Shown: positions 38,826 to 48,222, counted from the stretch's first letter. The stretch: 64,000 bases of DNA from Acinetobacter guillouiae CIP 63.46 (GCF_000368145.1 NZ_KB849285.1:81947-145946), one strand, 5' to 3'. Notes: a model not told the origin generated them from the sequence alone. Numbers and translations are program-made.

Positions 38826-39434
38826 CTATACCTCACAAGGATCTATCATTAAAACAGTTTGATCTTCACCATTTTTATTTTTGTAACGATAGTGAAAGCC
38901 ACCATTTCCATCAAATTCCATGTCACTAAAATATTGAAAAGCATCTACGCTTACAGACTCAATTTTAGAGTATTGCTCTGGTTGAAATTGAATTTTATTT
39001 AAAACTTTTGCAGTAAATACTTTTTGGAAAATAATCGTAGGCGCATTTTTTAATTCAAATCGGGCGATACACTCAGTGTTTTCATCCACAGCAACAACGT
39101 TGTCTAAAGCCTGAACGATCCCCGCCTTCGAGATGAAAAGACTATGATGAACATTAAAGGTATAGCCATAGCTTAAATGCAAGAAATCCTCGGTTTGGTT
39201 TTCAACATTTAAACCACGCTCCCAGTCCATGACCAAAGGTAATCTATAGTCATCGCCTTCATAGAGTACAAAATCACAATGATAATTTGCATCTTCATCA
39301 CATGTTTGCTGAATGACTGAAAATTGCCCTATCTTGGCCACTATTCGATGAATCTGCTCAGCATAACTACTGCTGGAATAGACCATCATGCTAAATAATA
39401 TCGGAAATATTGTATTGATTATTTTTTTTGACAT
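38826..39434 (-). CDS. Secreted protein with four cysteines, paralogue of the protein at 40306-40950
   Basis: About 202 residues from the ATG at 39434; a TTG five codons upstream is possible. A signal peptide (cleavage near SSYAEQ) is followed by a beta-rich body with the pattern C-x8-CDFVLY, an ECIARFELKNAPTIIF segment, FDGNGGFHYRY and a terminal DPC. The same pattern occurs in the gene two positions upstream, so the pair arose by duplication. I do not recognise the family. It begins 11 bp after the methyltransferase stop. Confidence 0.72.
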   Translation of the reverse strand: MSKKIINTIFPILFSMMVYSSSSYAEQIHRIVAKIGQFSVIQQTCDEDANYHCDFVLYEGDDYRLPLVMDWERGLNVENQTEDFLHLSYGYTFNVHHSLFISKAGIVQALDNVVAVDENTECIARFELKNAPTIIFQKVFTAKVLNKIQFQPEQYSKIESVSVDAFQYFSDMEFDGNGGFHYRYKNKNGEDQTVLMIDPCEV

Positions 39435-39445
39435 CAGATTTCTAA

Positions 39446-40207
39446 TCAAGTTTTACTCAATACCAAATATACAGCTTCACTGGTAAATGTGCCATCTTGC
39501 TGAATCTGATAATACTGTTGTACTTGATCAGCGGCTTTGGACTGCAAATAGCGAATGGTATTGATGCCCTCTACTGGTGTTTGCATACGCTCCACCCAAC
39601 TTTGAAAATTTAACTTTAAACTTTGCTTTTCAATGGTTTCTACCTTAAAGCCTGCTTGTTCTACGATTTGTACCCATTCCGCCAAACTATAATTTCGAAC
39701 ATGGCTTGGATCACGAATGGTTTCTATGGTCTGAATAAAGGTGTCTAAAATAGGGTTAGAGTTGCCAATAATATCAAACAGGATCACTTTGCCATCAGCA
39801 CGTAATACACGATAAATTTCATGAATTGCTTGAGTGATACTTTGCCAATGATGCGCAGAATAACGACTGATCACACAATCAAAATGCTCAACAGGAAAAT
39901 CCAATTGCTCTGCTGCACCAACCTTCCCTATGACATGATCGAATCCCTTTTGTTGAGATTGCATGGTCACAAGATTGACCATTTCAGGCGTAATATCATA
40001 GGCAATTACTTGCTCAATGAATGCTGCAATCTGATAAGTGACATGCCCACCACCGCAGCCTAGATCCAAAACTCGTTTGAATTGATGCTGTTGGATTAAA
40101 TTTTGCATTTTTTCAAACTCAATGCCTTGTGCATGTACTTGGCTATTTAAGTATGCTTCTGATTTATTTTGATATTGTGCCTGATTAACTTGCTGTTGAG
40201 TGGTCAT
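39446..40207 (-). CDS. Class I SAM-dependent methyltransferase (UbiE/YafE type)
   Basis: 253 residues. Motif I VLDLGCGGGHVTYQIA, then AYDITPEMV (acidic ribose-binding residue), FDCVISRYSAHHW and the post-II YRVLRADGKVILFDI. Closest in layout to YafE/UbiE-type methyltransferases; the substrate is unknown. It lies between two paralogous secreted-protein genes, with no sequence sign of joint function. Confidence 0.85.
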   Translation of the reverse strand: MTTQQQVNQAQYQNKSEAYLNSQVHAQGIEFEKMQNLIQQHQFKRVLDLGCGGGHVTYQIAAFIEQVIAYDITPEMVNLVTMQSQQKGFDHVIGKVGAAEQLDFPVEHFDCVISRYSAHHWQSITQAIHEIYRVLRADGKVILFDIIGNSNPILDTFIQTIETIRDPSHVRNYSLAEWVQIVEQAGFKVETIEKQSLKLNFQSWVERMQTPVEGINTIRYLQSKAADQVQQYYQIQQDGTFTSEAVYLVLSKT

Positions 40208-40305
40208 TGTCGTGTCCTCTTGTTGAATAAAACGACAATAGACAACTCAATTCAAAAATAAAAATGATGAATTTTAATAAAATTAATAACTTTATTTTAT
40301 TTATA

Positions 40306-40950
40306 TTAACTCATGATCACCCGATAATCAGACTGACAAGGGTTTTGAATGATAACATCCTGTACCCCCATCTCGTTTCCGATCTTGATATTATAGTTAA
40401 ATGAAAAATCACCATTATCCTCAAAATTTGCCGTTGCAGGATAGTTCAGCTTTTTAAACTGTGGCACTTTGTTGTTGAGCACTAAACGTACCCGAAAATC
40501 AGGAATACTATAAAATACCAATGAATTTGGCATATTTTTTAAATTCGATTCAAAAGTTACAAAACAACTTTGCTGCCCATTCATCGCAAGAAAACTGCCA
40601 TAATCTTTTTGTTGATTTTTATCGTTAATCACAGTGAGATTATACTCACTTCCTGTTAGCCCCAACAAAAAACCCATTAAATTTGGATTAAATTGATAAA
40701 CATTTGCGGTTTTACTCCATTTTTCCATTAATACCTGCTTCTTTCCTTTAGCATCATAGAGTACATAGTCACAACTAGAACCATACTGAGTGCAAGACTC
40801 TTTTTGAATTTTCAGTTTTCCTGCACGCCCCAATACTTCGTATTCAGGGTCAACTTCGACAGCAGCATCAGCTTGCGCAAAAGCAGAATAACTACTGAAA
40901 AAAGGCAGAGCAAATAAACAACCCTTTATTAGGGTCTGTAGACATTTCAT
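40306..40950 (-). CDS. Secreted protein, paralogue of 38826-39434, with 5' end inside a MITE-like element
   Basis: 214 residues with a signal peptide (cleavage near SAFAQA). Beta-rich body with C-x6-CDYVLYDAKGKKQVLM, CFVTFESNLKNMPNSLVFY, FEDNGDFSFNYN and a late NPC: the same four-cysteine plan as its neighbour. The first seven codons (MKCLQTL) lie inside the terminal inverted repeat of the element at 40932-41196, so the present start and upstream region were created or replaced by that insertion. An original start may have been lost. Unknown family. Confidence 0.68.
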   Translation of the reverse strand: MKCLQTLIKGCLFALPFFSSYSAFAQADAAVEVDPEYEVLGRAGKLKIQKESCTQYGSSCDYVLYDAKGKKQVLMEKWSKTANVYQFNPNLMGFLLGLTGSEYNLTVINDKNQQKDYGSFLAMNGQQSCFVTFESNLKNMPNSLVFYSIPDFRVRLVLNNKVPQFKKLNYPATANFEDNGDFSFNYNIKIGNEMGVQDVIIQNPCQSDYRVIMS

Positions 40951-41196
40951 AAATGGCTTGCGTTGTAGGTTAAAATTGAGCAGTCAAGGCAGGAAACGAA
41001 GAGAATAGCGAGACTATTTTCGAGTTTCATAACGTAGGCTGAGATAATTTTAGCCACAACCCTTCGGGACTAGCGTGTTTTTGACGTTACGTCGTTACAA
41101 ACTACTCATTTAGAATGACTAAATTTCGTATTTCGCGCCTAGTATCGTCTAAAAAACACACGTAGTCGCAAACATAGACGAATTGTCAGCAGCCCC
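40932..41196. mobile_element. MITE-like element with inverted termini and TA duplication
   Basis: The left end GGGTCTGTAGACATTTCATA matches the inverted right end GGGGCTGCTGACAATTCGTC at about 14 of the first 20 positions. The element is flanked on both sides by TA (40930-40931 and 41197-41198). It is 265 bp, has no open frame of its own and is unlike its surroundings in texture (many CG and GTACG-type words). The ends resemble IS5/IS427- or IS630-type termini, so it is probably a non-autonomous derivative. It supplies the start codon of the gene at 40306-40950. Confidence 0.62.
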
Positions 41197-41279
41197 TATG
41201 TTCAACATACATAACGTTCCCAATCTCTCAACATTTTTTAATATAGATTCAAGTTCAATTCTTGCTCAAAAATACAATT

Positions 41280-41951
41280 TTAACTTTTTAGACACGGCGA
41301 ACTTTTCGATTTAAAGTCCTTACCCCAAGTACGATATCCTTGGGTATCAATATGATAGCGATTATTACCATAAACACCTAAACCCATTTTATAACTTTTG
41401 CCTTCCACTTGCCAAAAATGACACATTTTTTTAAGCAATAATTCGCGATCTTTTTTAATGGTTTCTTTGGGTGATAGCACATGAAAATCAACGGCATAAT
41501 TACTTAAATGCTTACTTTTTTCCGCCCCACCTATGCATTTATTTAATTCAGGGGCACGATAGATTGCTGAAATCGTATATGTTTTAAAATATTCATTTCG
41601 ATTTAACTTTTCCACCAATTGCAAACTACTCACCACATTTTTCCAAAAGGCTTTAGGTGGAATGGCAAAACGTTTTGAGTAACACTGTTCTGGCATATAG
41701 TTTCGGCTGGTTGTCAGCTCCATCAGACTAGGCGGATGTTTTAAATACTGCGACATAAACTGATAATAATCTGCCAATAATTGGGGGTCTTGTTGCGCCT
41801 TCCAAAGCTTGAATTGTTGTTCAATCTGATGATCTGATGATTTTCTTGAAGATGCGGCCTGATCTGCTTTTTTCTCAGATGGCGTACAGGCATTTAACAC
41901 CAATACACTGATGCAGCAGATCGAAATAACAATATTTTTAAAAATTTTCAC
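41280..41951 (-). CDS. Lipoprotein with peptidase M15-like domain
   Basis: 223 residues with a lipoprotein signal ending VLNAC. The C-terminal half resembles M15-type D-Ala-D-Ala carboxypeptidase or endolysin-like domains: SAIYRAPELNKCIGG, SKHLSNYAVDFHV (zinc His and Asp) and GNNRYHIDTQGYRTWG (third ligand His). Predicted periplasmic peptidoglycan-related zinc hydrolase. The ligands are intact by eye but the family call is moderate. Confidence 0.72.
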   Translation of the reverse strand: MKIFKNIVISICCISVLVLNACTPSEKKADQAASSRKSSDHQIEQQFKLWKAQQDPQLLADYYQFMSQYLKHPPSLMELTTSRNYMPEQCYSKRFAIPPKAFWKNVVSSLQLVEKLNRNEYFKTYTISAIYRAPELNKCIGGAEKSKHLSNYAVDFHVLSPKETIKKDRELLLKKMCHFWQVEGKSYKMGLGVYGNNRYHIDTQGYRTWGKDFKSKSSPCLKS

Positions 41952-42106
41952 AATTTCAGCACACTTATTGTTTTATTTTAAAGGGTAAATATTTAGAAAT
42001 CTAAACCTATTTATACGATTTATTAATCATTGACCTAAGTCATTCTAACCAATCTCATTCACTTTAAAGCTGCTATTTACAAAAATCCACAGAGTTAGCA
42101 ATTTAC

Positions 42107-42126
42107 AACGGACAAAAATGTCCGTT
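42107..42126. promoter_or_regulatory. Perfect palindromic operator upstream of tetR
   Basis: AACGGACA-AAAA-TGTCCGTT is a perfect 8-base inverted repeat with a 4-base centre, ending 34 bases before the TetR start. The size fits a TetR-family dimer operator, so autoregulation of the whole TetR-MFS-HlyD operon is likely. Confidence 0.7.
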
Positions 42127-42160
42127 AAATATCAGAATAAAATTTAATGCAATTTTCCCT

Positions 42161-42709
42161 ATGCGTATACGTCAAAAACAAGCGGCACAAAATCGCGAAG
42201 ATTTGCTCAATGCTGCACTGAAAATATTCCGTAAACAAGGGATTCGTGCGCCATTACAGCTCGTGATTGATGAAGCTGGCGTTGGACGAGCAACCTTTTA
42301 TCGTAATTTTCAAGATCGCCGTGAGTTAGTCATCGCCTTGATGGAACAAGCATTAACTCGTCTAGATGAACGGGCAAAAAGCTTTTCAGAATATCCTGAC
42401 GGTTTGATTCGGTTAATTCGTAATCATGTCGAGAATCTGCCTTATCTCACCGCATTGATGGAATATTGGCGTGTGATTGATCGTAATGACCCAAGTATGG
42501 TGGATATTTATCAACGGCGTGACGCAATTCTTCAACCGCTGATTGATCAAGCCATTGCCCATCATATTTGCCGACCAGATCTCACCCCAAAAGATTATGC
42601 GCTAATTACCGGTATTCTAAGAGCTTCCTTTCAAGGACTAACCGATGAAGAACAGGTTCAACTGGCCACTCGTGCAGTTGACTTACTGATTGATGGCATC
42701 AAGGCATAA
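42161..42709 (+). CDS. TetR/AcrR-family transcriptional regulator
   Basis: 182 residues. The N-terminal HTH reads RKQGIRAPLQLVIDEAGVGRATFYRNFQDRRELVIAL, the standard TetR helix-turn-helix. The C-terminal ligand domain is non-specific. It is 11 bp upstream of an MFS pump gene and directly behind a palindromic operator, so it is probably the repressor of the efflux operon. Confidence 0.9.
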   Translation: MRIRQKQAAQNREDLLNAALKIFRKQGIRAPLQLVIDEAGVGRATFYRNFQDRRELVIALMEQALTRLDERAKSFSEYPDGLIRLIRNHVENLPYLTALMEYWRVIDRNDPSMVDIYQRRDAILQPLIDQAIAHHICRPDLTPKDYALITGILRASFQGLTDEEQVQLATRAVDLLIDGIKA

Positions 42710-42720
42710 TTGAGGCAATT

Positions 42721-44373
42721 ATGGATAAATCGCCACGTTTACTTGAACCTGCCCCAGATTGGACACCTGAAGAACGTCCAACATTACCAGGCTCGCCTGC
42801 GGCTATTGCACATCCAACACATAAGAAGCTGATTTATTTTTTTATTGGCCTGTTTGTTGCGATCTCAGGTAGTTTAAGTAATGGTTTTATTACCGCAAAT
42901 TTACCACTTATTCAGGGTGAATACTCGCTAACGCCTTCAGAGGCTGCATGGATTCCCGCAGCTTATGTGATGGCAAATATTAGTTCCAACATGATTCTAT
43001 TTAAAGCTCGGCAACAATATGGGTTACGGCTTTTTTCTGAAATTGGTTTAGTGCTTTTTATTTGTGTGTTGGTGCTGCATATCTTTGTGCACACCTTTGA
43101 AATGGCATTGTTTGTCCGTGTGATCAGCGGTTTGGTTGCCGCCCCCCTGAGTTCTTTAGGCATGTACTACATCATGCAGGCCTTTAAACGAGAAAACTTT
43201 GGGCGAGGAATTTATCTCGCGCTGGGCTTTCAACAATTGGGTATTCCACTGGCATGGATCATTTCCCCATCTCTGGTCGATGTAAATGACTGGATTGTGC
43301 TCTATACCTTTGAGTTGGGTTTAGCGATATGTTGTTTGGCTATGGTGGTTTCTTTAAAACTGCCGCGTAGCTTAAGAATCGAAGTCTTTGAAAAACAGGA
43401 TTTCTTTACTTTTGCCTTACTCGCACCTGGCTTTGCCCTGCTATGTATCGTCCTGACCCAAGGCCCAATCCTTTGGTGGTTTGAAGTCAAATGGTTAGGG
43501 TATGCCTTAATTGCAGGATTCTGTCTTATTATTATCGGACTGACTTATGAACATTACCGTGTCAATCCGCTTATCATTACCCGTTGGCTAGGTTCAGCCA
43601 CCACACTTAAATTTGTGTTTGGTGCGTTGGCGATTCGCTTGCTCATGTCTGAGCAAAGTTACGCGGCTGTTAACTTTTTAAAAACTATGGGCATGGGACC
43701 TGATCAGTTCGTTACCTTGTATAGCGTGATTTTTCTTGGCATTGTGCTCGGCACTGTTTTTAGCGCCATGACCTTTAAAAGAGAGCGCATCTCATGGCAC
43801 TTGGTCGGTGCTGTGGTCTTGGTTCTTATCGCCTGCGCTTTAGACTATCACCTCACCAGTGATGTACGACCAGAAAACTTTTACCGCAGCCAATTTATCG
43901 TTGGCTTTGCCAGTGGTATGTTTATCGGACCATTGTTGCTGACAGGGATTATTAACGCCTTACAAAAAGGCCCATCACACATGGTCACTTTTGTGGTGTT
44001 GTTCTCTGCAACACAAAGCTTTGGTGGTTTAATTGGAAATTCATTCTTTTCAACCTATCAACAATTACGCACCCAAAATTATCGGGCTGAAATTGTCAGT
44101 GACTTGTCACCCACTGATCCATTGGTGGTGCAACGACTTGCAGCCTATCAGCAAGCAGCCAATAAATATACTTTAGATGCATCACTCGAACAGAACCAAG
44201 CTTATCGCAATTTAAACCAGATTGTGACACGAGAAGCGCAAGTGCGTGCCTATAATGATGTGATTGCATTAAATGGAATTTTCGCCATTTTACTGTTGAT
44301 TTGGAGTAGTTTTAATATTGCTTGGACACGCTATCAACTCAAAAAACAGCAACAGGTCCTCAATAGCAGTTAG
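42721..44373 (+). CDS. MFS transporter, DHA2/EmrB-type (14 helices)
   Basis: 550 residues. An N-terminal Pro-rich cytosolic segment is followed by 14 predicted helices: FVAISGSLSNGFITANLPLIQGEYSLTPSEAAWIPAAYV matches DHA2 drug:H+ antiporters that partner with EmrA-type adaptors. Together with the HlyD gene downstream it should export toxic compounds. No outer-membrane factor gene is in the operon. Confidence 0.88.
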   Translation: MDKSPRLLEPAPDWTPEERPTLPGSPAAIAHPTHKKLIYFFIGLFVAISGSLSNGFITANLPLIQGEYSLTPSEAAWIPAAYVMANISSNMILFKARQQYGLRLFSEIGLVLFICVLVLHIFVHTFEMALFVRVISGLVAAPLSSLGMYYIMQAFKRENFGRGIYLALGFQQLGIPLAWIISPSLVDVNDWIVLYTFELGLAICCLAMVVSLKLPRSLRIEVFEKQDFFTFALLAPGFALLCIVLTQGPILWWFEVKWLGYALIAGFCLIIIGLTYEHYRVNPLIITRWLGSATTLKFVFGALAIRLLMSEQSYAAVNFLKTMGMGPDQFVTLYSVIFLGIVLGTVFSAMTFKRERISWHLVGAVVLVLIACALDYHLTSDVRPENFYRSQFIVGFASGMFIGPLLLTGIINALQKGPSHMVTFVVLFSATQSFGGLIGNSFFSTYQQLRTQNYRAEIVSDLSPTDPLVVQRLAAYQQAANKYTLDASLEQNQAYRNLNQIVTREAQVRAYNDVIALNGIFAILLLIWSSFNIAWTRYQLKKQQQVLNSS

Positions 44374-44448
44374 ACAGATCTCAGGCTATTCCGAAATCAG
44401 ATGATCCATGATGTCACGCTATGTATTAAAAAATATTTGAGAATTCTT

Positions 44449-45576
44449 ATGTCGCAAGATCAAAAACCAACAGAGCAAGCAGCAGTTACACCACCACAAG
44501 CACCTGCAACAGCAGCAGCGCCACCACCATCCAGTAAGCTTATCCCAACTGCAAAAAGAACATTGCTGTTGATGCTCTTGGTCTTGTTGGTGGGGATTGC
44601 TGTGATTATGCGCGCATGGAAAATTGGCCCTTTTGATAGCAGCATAGAATCCACCGACAATAGTTATATCAAAGGCAGAACCACAGTTTTATCTTCTCAA
44701 ATCAATGGTTATGTCAAAGATGTATTGGTGACTGATTTTGACCATGTCAAAAAGGGGCAGCCGTTAATGCATATTGATACCACAACCTATGATCAGAAAG
44801 TGACTCAAGCTGAAGCAGGTGTTGATCAGGCCAATACCACTTTAGCCAATCAAACCCAAGCGATTGAACAACGCAAAGCAGATATTGTGGCTGCACAAGC
44901 CAAAGTTGAACAAGCCAAAGCAAGTTATGAACTTTCAACAGCACAACTCAATCGTTATCAACAATTGGGAAATACTGGCGCAACCTCTAAAACAGAACAA
45001 GACAAAGCGGCTGCGGATGTAAAAAATAATTTAGCCTTACTCAAACAAGCGGAAGCCAATGTATTGGTTGCTCAAGAAGTGTTAAAAACAGCTCAAGTGG
45101 CTCAATCGGGCTTAAAAGCACAAGTCACCAATGCCAAGGCACAATTTGATCAAGCGGTAACGACAAAAGACTACAGCGTGATTGCAGCACCGATGGATGG
45201 ACAGTTGGGCGAAGTTACTCCTCGTGTGGGACAATATGTTGCAGCTGGTACCCAGTTAATGTATCTAATTCCGCAACAAACCTGGGTGATTGCCAATTTC
45301 AAAGAAACACAAATTGCTGATATGCACATCGGGCAAAAAGCAACATTTACGGTAGATGCTATGAAACATCAAAAATTTACTGGCCGTATTGAACAGATTT
45401 CACCTGCTGCAGGTGCTGAGTTTAGTGTGCTTAAGCCTGACAACACCACAGGTAATTTTACCAAGGTCGTACAGCGTATTTCTGTGCGGATTGCTATTGA
45501 TCCCAATCAAAAAGGTTTAGAATTTTTACGACCGGGGATGTCTGTGGTGACTTCTGTCGATACCAACACTCAATGA
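44449..45576 (+). CDS. HlyD-family membrane fusion protein (EmrA-like)
   Basis: About 375 residues from MSQDQKPTEQ (44449); a longer frame begins 16 codons earlier. Pro/Ala-rich cytosolic N-terminus, one helix (RTLLLMLLVLLVGIAVIM), then lipoyl half-motifs (INGYVKDVLVTDFDHVKKGQPL and DYSVIAAPMDGQLGEVTPRVGQYV) flanking a long coiled coil, and a beta-barrel domain. Periplasmic adaptor for the MFS pump encoded just upstream. Confidence 0.92.
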   Translation: MSQDQKPTEQAAVTPPQAPATAAAPPPSSKLIPTAKRTLLLMLLVLLVGIAVIMRAWKIGPFDSSIESTDNSYIKGRTTVLSSQINGYVKDVLVTDFDHVKKGQPLMHIDTTTYDQKVTQAEAGVDQANTTLANQTQAIEQRKADIVAAQAKVEQAKASYELSTAQLNRYQQLGNTGATSKTEQDKAAADVKNNLALLKQAEANVLVAQEVLKTAQVAQSGLKAQVTNAKAQFDQAVTTKDYSVIAAPMDGQLGEVTPRVGQYVAAGTQLMYLIPQQTWVIANFKETQIADMHIGQKATFTVDAMKHQKFTGRIEQISPAAGAEFSVLKPDNTTGNFTKVVQRISVRIAIDPNQKGLEFLRPGMSVVTSVDTNTQ

Positions 45577-45757
45577 TCCGCCTAAGTGAAAAGCTTGAGT
45601 TAAAAAGGCTTGAGTTAAAGCCTAGAAATTTATCCCCAATAATAGACATGAAACTCAATCAAACCTGTCTTGCTTTACATGTTTGATTAGAATATCTTGA
45701 ACAGGCTTAATTCAAAGCAAAGCTACTCATATACCCCCATTCAGTTAAAAAATCAGC

Positions 45758-46621
45758 ATGTTTGATCATATTGCCCAAACTATTCCCTACCAAAGTTTAG
45801 ATTTTGCTGGATCTGTTCAACTTACAGTTAAACGGCTTGATCTAATCCATCCACAAATTTCTGGCAATAAATTTTTTAAACTCAAATATAATTTGATTGA
45901 AGCACGTCAGCTTGGCCTAAAACACATTCTGACTTTCGGTGGTGCGTATTCCAATCATATCGCTGCCACAGCCTATGCAGCACAGTTATTTGGATTTAAA
46001 AGCATCGGGATTATTCGGGGCGAGGAGTTAGCGCATAAACCGCTCAACCCTACTCTAACGACAGCACAGCAGTTGGGCATGCAGCTAGTTTTTGTTTCAC
46101 GTGAAAAATATAGACAAAAAAATAATCATGACTGGATCGATGAATTAACACAACATTATCCAAACACTTATATTATTCCTGAAGGTGGAACCAATGAGCT
46201 TGCTATACAAGGTTGTCAGGAAATTTTAACGACAGAAGATTTAAATCATTATGATGTGATTTGCTGTGCGGTAGGAACAGGTGGCACAATCACTGGGCTG
46301 ATTAACGCCAGTTCACCACAGCAGGAAATTTTAGGATTTTCAGCACTTAAAGGTGATTTTTTACAACAAGATGTCAGTCAACTCACCCATAAAAGCAATT
46401 GGAAAATACTGGATGATTATTGTTTTGGGGGCTATGCCAAAACCACTGCTGAATTACTTAGCTTTATAAACAACTTTGAGCAACAATATCACATTCCGCT
46501 TGAACAGATTTATACTGGAAAAATGTTTTATGGAATTTTTGACTTAATTTCAAAAGGTTACTTTGAAGAAAATGCAAAAATTTTGATCCTGCACAGTGGT
46601 GGCTTGCAAGGACGTAGCTAA
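45758..46621 (+). CDS. PLP-dependent ACC deaminase/D-cysteine desulfhydrase family enzyme
   Basis: 287 residues of the tryptophan-synthase-beta PLP fold. SGNKFFKLKYNL holds the PLP lysine (about K38), FGGAYSNHIAATAYAA the Ser/Asn substrate motif, and CCAVGTGGTITGL the phosphate-binding loop. The family includes ACC deaminases and D-cysteine desulfhydrases; the Tyr/Glu signature that separates them cannot be settled by eye, so substrate is left open. Confidence 0.85.
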   Translation: MFDHIAQTIPYQSLDFAGSVQLTVKRLDLIHPQISGNKFFKLKYNLIEARQLGLKHILTFGGAYSNHIAATAYAAQLFGFKSIGIIRGEELAHKPLNPTLTTAQQLGMQLVFVSREKYRQKNNHDWIDELTQHYPNTYIIPEGGTNELAIQGCQEILTTEDLNHYDVICCAVGTGGTITGLINASSPQQEILGFSALKGDFLQQDVSQLTHKSNWKILDDYCFGGYAKTTAELLSFINNFEQQYHIPLEQIYTGKMFYGIFDLISKGYFEENAKILILHSGGLQGRS

Positions 46622-46701
46622 ATCTCATCAGTTTATAATTGTCCTGAAAATTACTTTAAATTTGTCTATAATCCCCTGCTCAAAGTTTCCATGAGTGTGA
46701 T

Positions 46702-47901
46702 ATGTCTTCTAACCAATATGATGTGATTGTCCTCGGCGCGGGTGCTTCAGGTTTAATGCTTGCGGCAAAAGCAGCTGCTCGAGGTCGTAAAGTCTTAGTG
46801 GTTGAGAAAGCCAATAAAATTGGTAAAAAAATCCTCATGTCAGGTGGTGGTAAATGTAACTTCACCAATCTTTATGTTGAGCCTGAAAATTTTATTTCAC
46901 ATAACCCACATTTTGTCATCTCTGCCCTGACGCGTTATACCAATTGGGACTTTATTGGGATGGTCTGTGAATATGGCATTGACTATGAAGAACGCAAACA
47001 TGGACAACTGTTTACCTTAAATGGCGCAAAAGAAATCTTAAGCATGCTGCTCAACGAATGTGAAAAAACACATCATGTTGAGATTAAAACCAGTTGTGAA
47101 GTCAAAGCGATCAACACGGTTGACGAACAGACTTTTCAAGTCGCCACCAATTTAGGCTATTTTCAGGCTGAATCTGTTGTTGTTGCATCAGGTGGCTTAT
47201 CTATTCCAACATTGGGTGGCTCTGGCATCGGCTATGAAATTGCCAAACAATTTGGTCACCACATCTATCCTACACGCGCAGGTTTAGTTCCCTTCACTTT
47301 TTCAGATCAATTTAAAGAAGTTACCACTCGTTTAAGCGGCAATGCAGTTGAAGCAACACTATCTAACGAACTGATTGCATTTACTGAAGCATTGTTGTTT
47401 ACACATCGTGGTTTAAGTGGTCCAAGCTCATTACAACTTTCAAATTATTGGAATGCAGGACAAGCATTCCATATTAACTTTTTACCAAGTCTTGAGCTGT
47501 TTGATTTTTTAAAGCGCAAAAAGCAAAGCCAACCCAAGGTGTTAATCAGAACCTTACTGACTGAACTTTTACCGAAAAGTGTGGTGATTGAACTACAAAA
47601 TCTCATTTGGTCCGAGTGGGCTGAAACGGCGATTGGGCAATTAAGTGATGAAAAACTTGAAACGATTGCCAATAAACTACAGCAATTTGAAGTCAAACCC
47701 TCTGGTACTGAAGGCTATCGGACTGCAGAAGTCACTTTAGGCGGTGTTGACACCACTGAAGTTTCATCAAAAACCATGGAAAGTAAAAAACAAAAAGGTT
47801 TATTTTTTATAGGTGAGATCTTAGATGTAACTGGTCATTTAGGCGGGTTTAATTTCCAGTGGGCATGGGCTTCAGCACATGCAGCTTCAGAATATGTCTA
47901 A
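46702..47901 (+). CDS. YhiN/HI0933-family FAD-dependent oxidoreductase
   Basis: 399 residues. N-terminal FAD-binding VIVLGAGASGLMLA, then MSGGGKCNFTNLYV, the family signature, ASGGLSIPTLGGSG, and the C-terminal EILDVTGHLGGFNFQWAWASAHAA. Flavoproteins of this family are cytosolic with largely unknown substrates. Complete length. Confidence 0.92.
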   Translation: MSSNQYDVIVLGAGASGLMLAAKAAARGRKVLVVEKANKIGKKILMSGGGKCNFTNLYVEPENFISHNPHFVISALTRYTNWDFIGMVCEYGIDYEERKHGQLFTLNGAKEILSMLLNECEKTHHVEIKTSCEVKAINTVDEQTFQVATNLGYFQAESVVVASGGLSIPTLGGSGIGYEIAKQFGHHIYPTRAGLVPFTFSDQFKEVTTRLSGNAVEATLSNELIAFTEALLFTHRGLSGPSSLQLSNYWNAGQAFHINFLPSLELFDFLKRKKQSQPKVLIRTLLTELLPKSVVIELQNLIWSEWAETAIGQLSDEKLETIANKLQQFEVKPSGTEGYRTAEVTLGGVDTTEVSSKTMESKKQKGLFFIGEILDVTGHLGGFNFQWAWASAHAASEYV

Positions 47902-47977
47902 TTTAAATTGATCAATAAAGATCTTTTATAAATCAAAAAATGATCATGTGGAGTGAATCATTTGGGTATTGAAAGCG

Positions 47978-48011
47978 CCTTCTCTCGCTGGGAGAAGGCT
48001 AGGATGAGGAC
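47978..48011. repeat. REP-like element, related to that at 23426-23520
   Basis: CCTTCTCTCGCTGGGAGAAGG (hairpin CCTTCTC / GAGAAGG) followed by CTAGGATGAGGA. The halves match in inverted order the CCCTCATCC and GGAGAAGG parts of the element between hisD and hisC. It lies between convergent genes and may also act as a terminator. Confidence 0.45.
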
Positions 48012-48069
48012 ACTTTTATGTTGTTTTATGGTTTTAAAACGAACTTATGAAAGAAGTCTAATAGAAAGC

Positions 48070-48222
48070 TTATTCCAGATAATCTGTTTTAAATAAGATA
48101 AGTTGATTCTGAATTTGCTGCTTCTGGGTCACACGTTGAATCGCCAAATCCATCGACTTTAGATCATGGTTTTTTGCAAATAACGACTGATGAATTTTGT
48201 GTAAAAAATAGATGATCTTCAT
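48070..48222 (-). CDS. Small hypothetical protein, 50 residues
   Basis: Starts MKIIYFLHKIHQSLFAKNHD and ends LILFKTDYLE. AAAGGAATTGAA directly before the ATG at 48222 is a good ribosome-binding site, which favours this over a longer frame starting at 48288. Basic and helical, with no recognised domain. Confidence 0.55.
   Translation of the reverse strand: MKIIYFLHKIHQSLFAKNHDLKSMDLAIQRVTQKQQIQNQLILFKTDYLE

Noticed and set aside
45590-45620. Direct repeat GCTTGAGTTAAA twice after the HlyD gene
   Set aside because: Only two short copies, a possible weak hairpin, no T run; likely chance or slippage.
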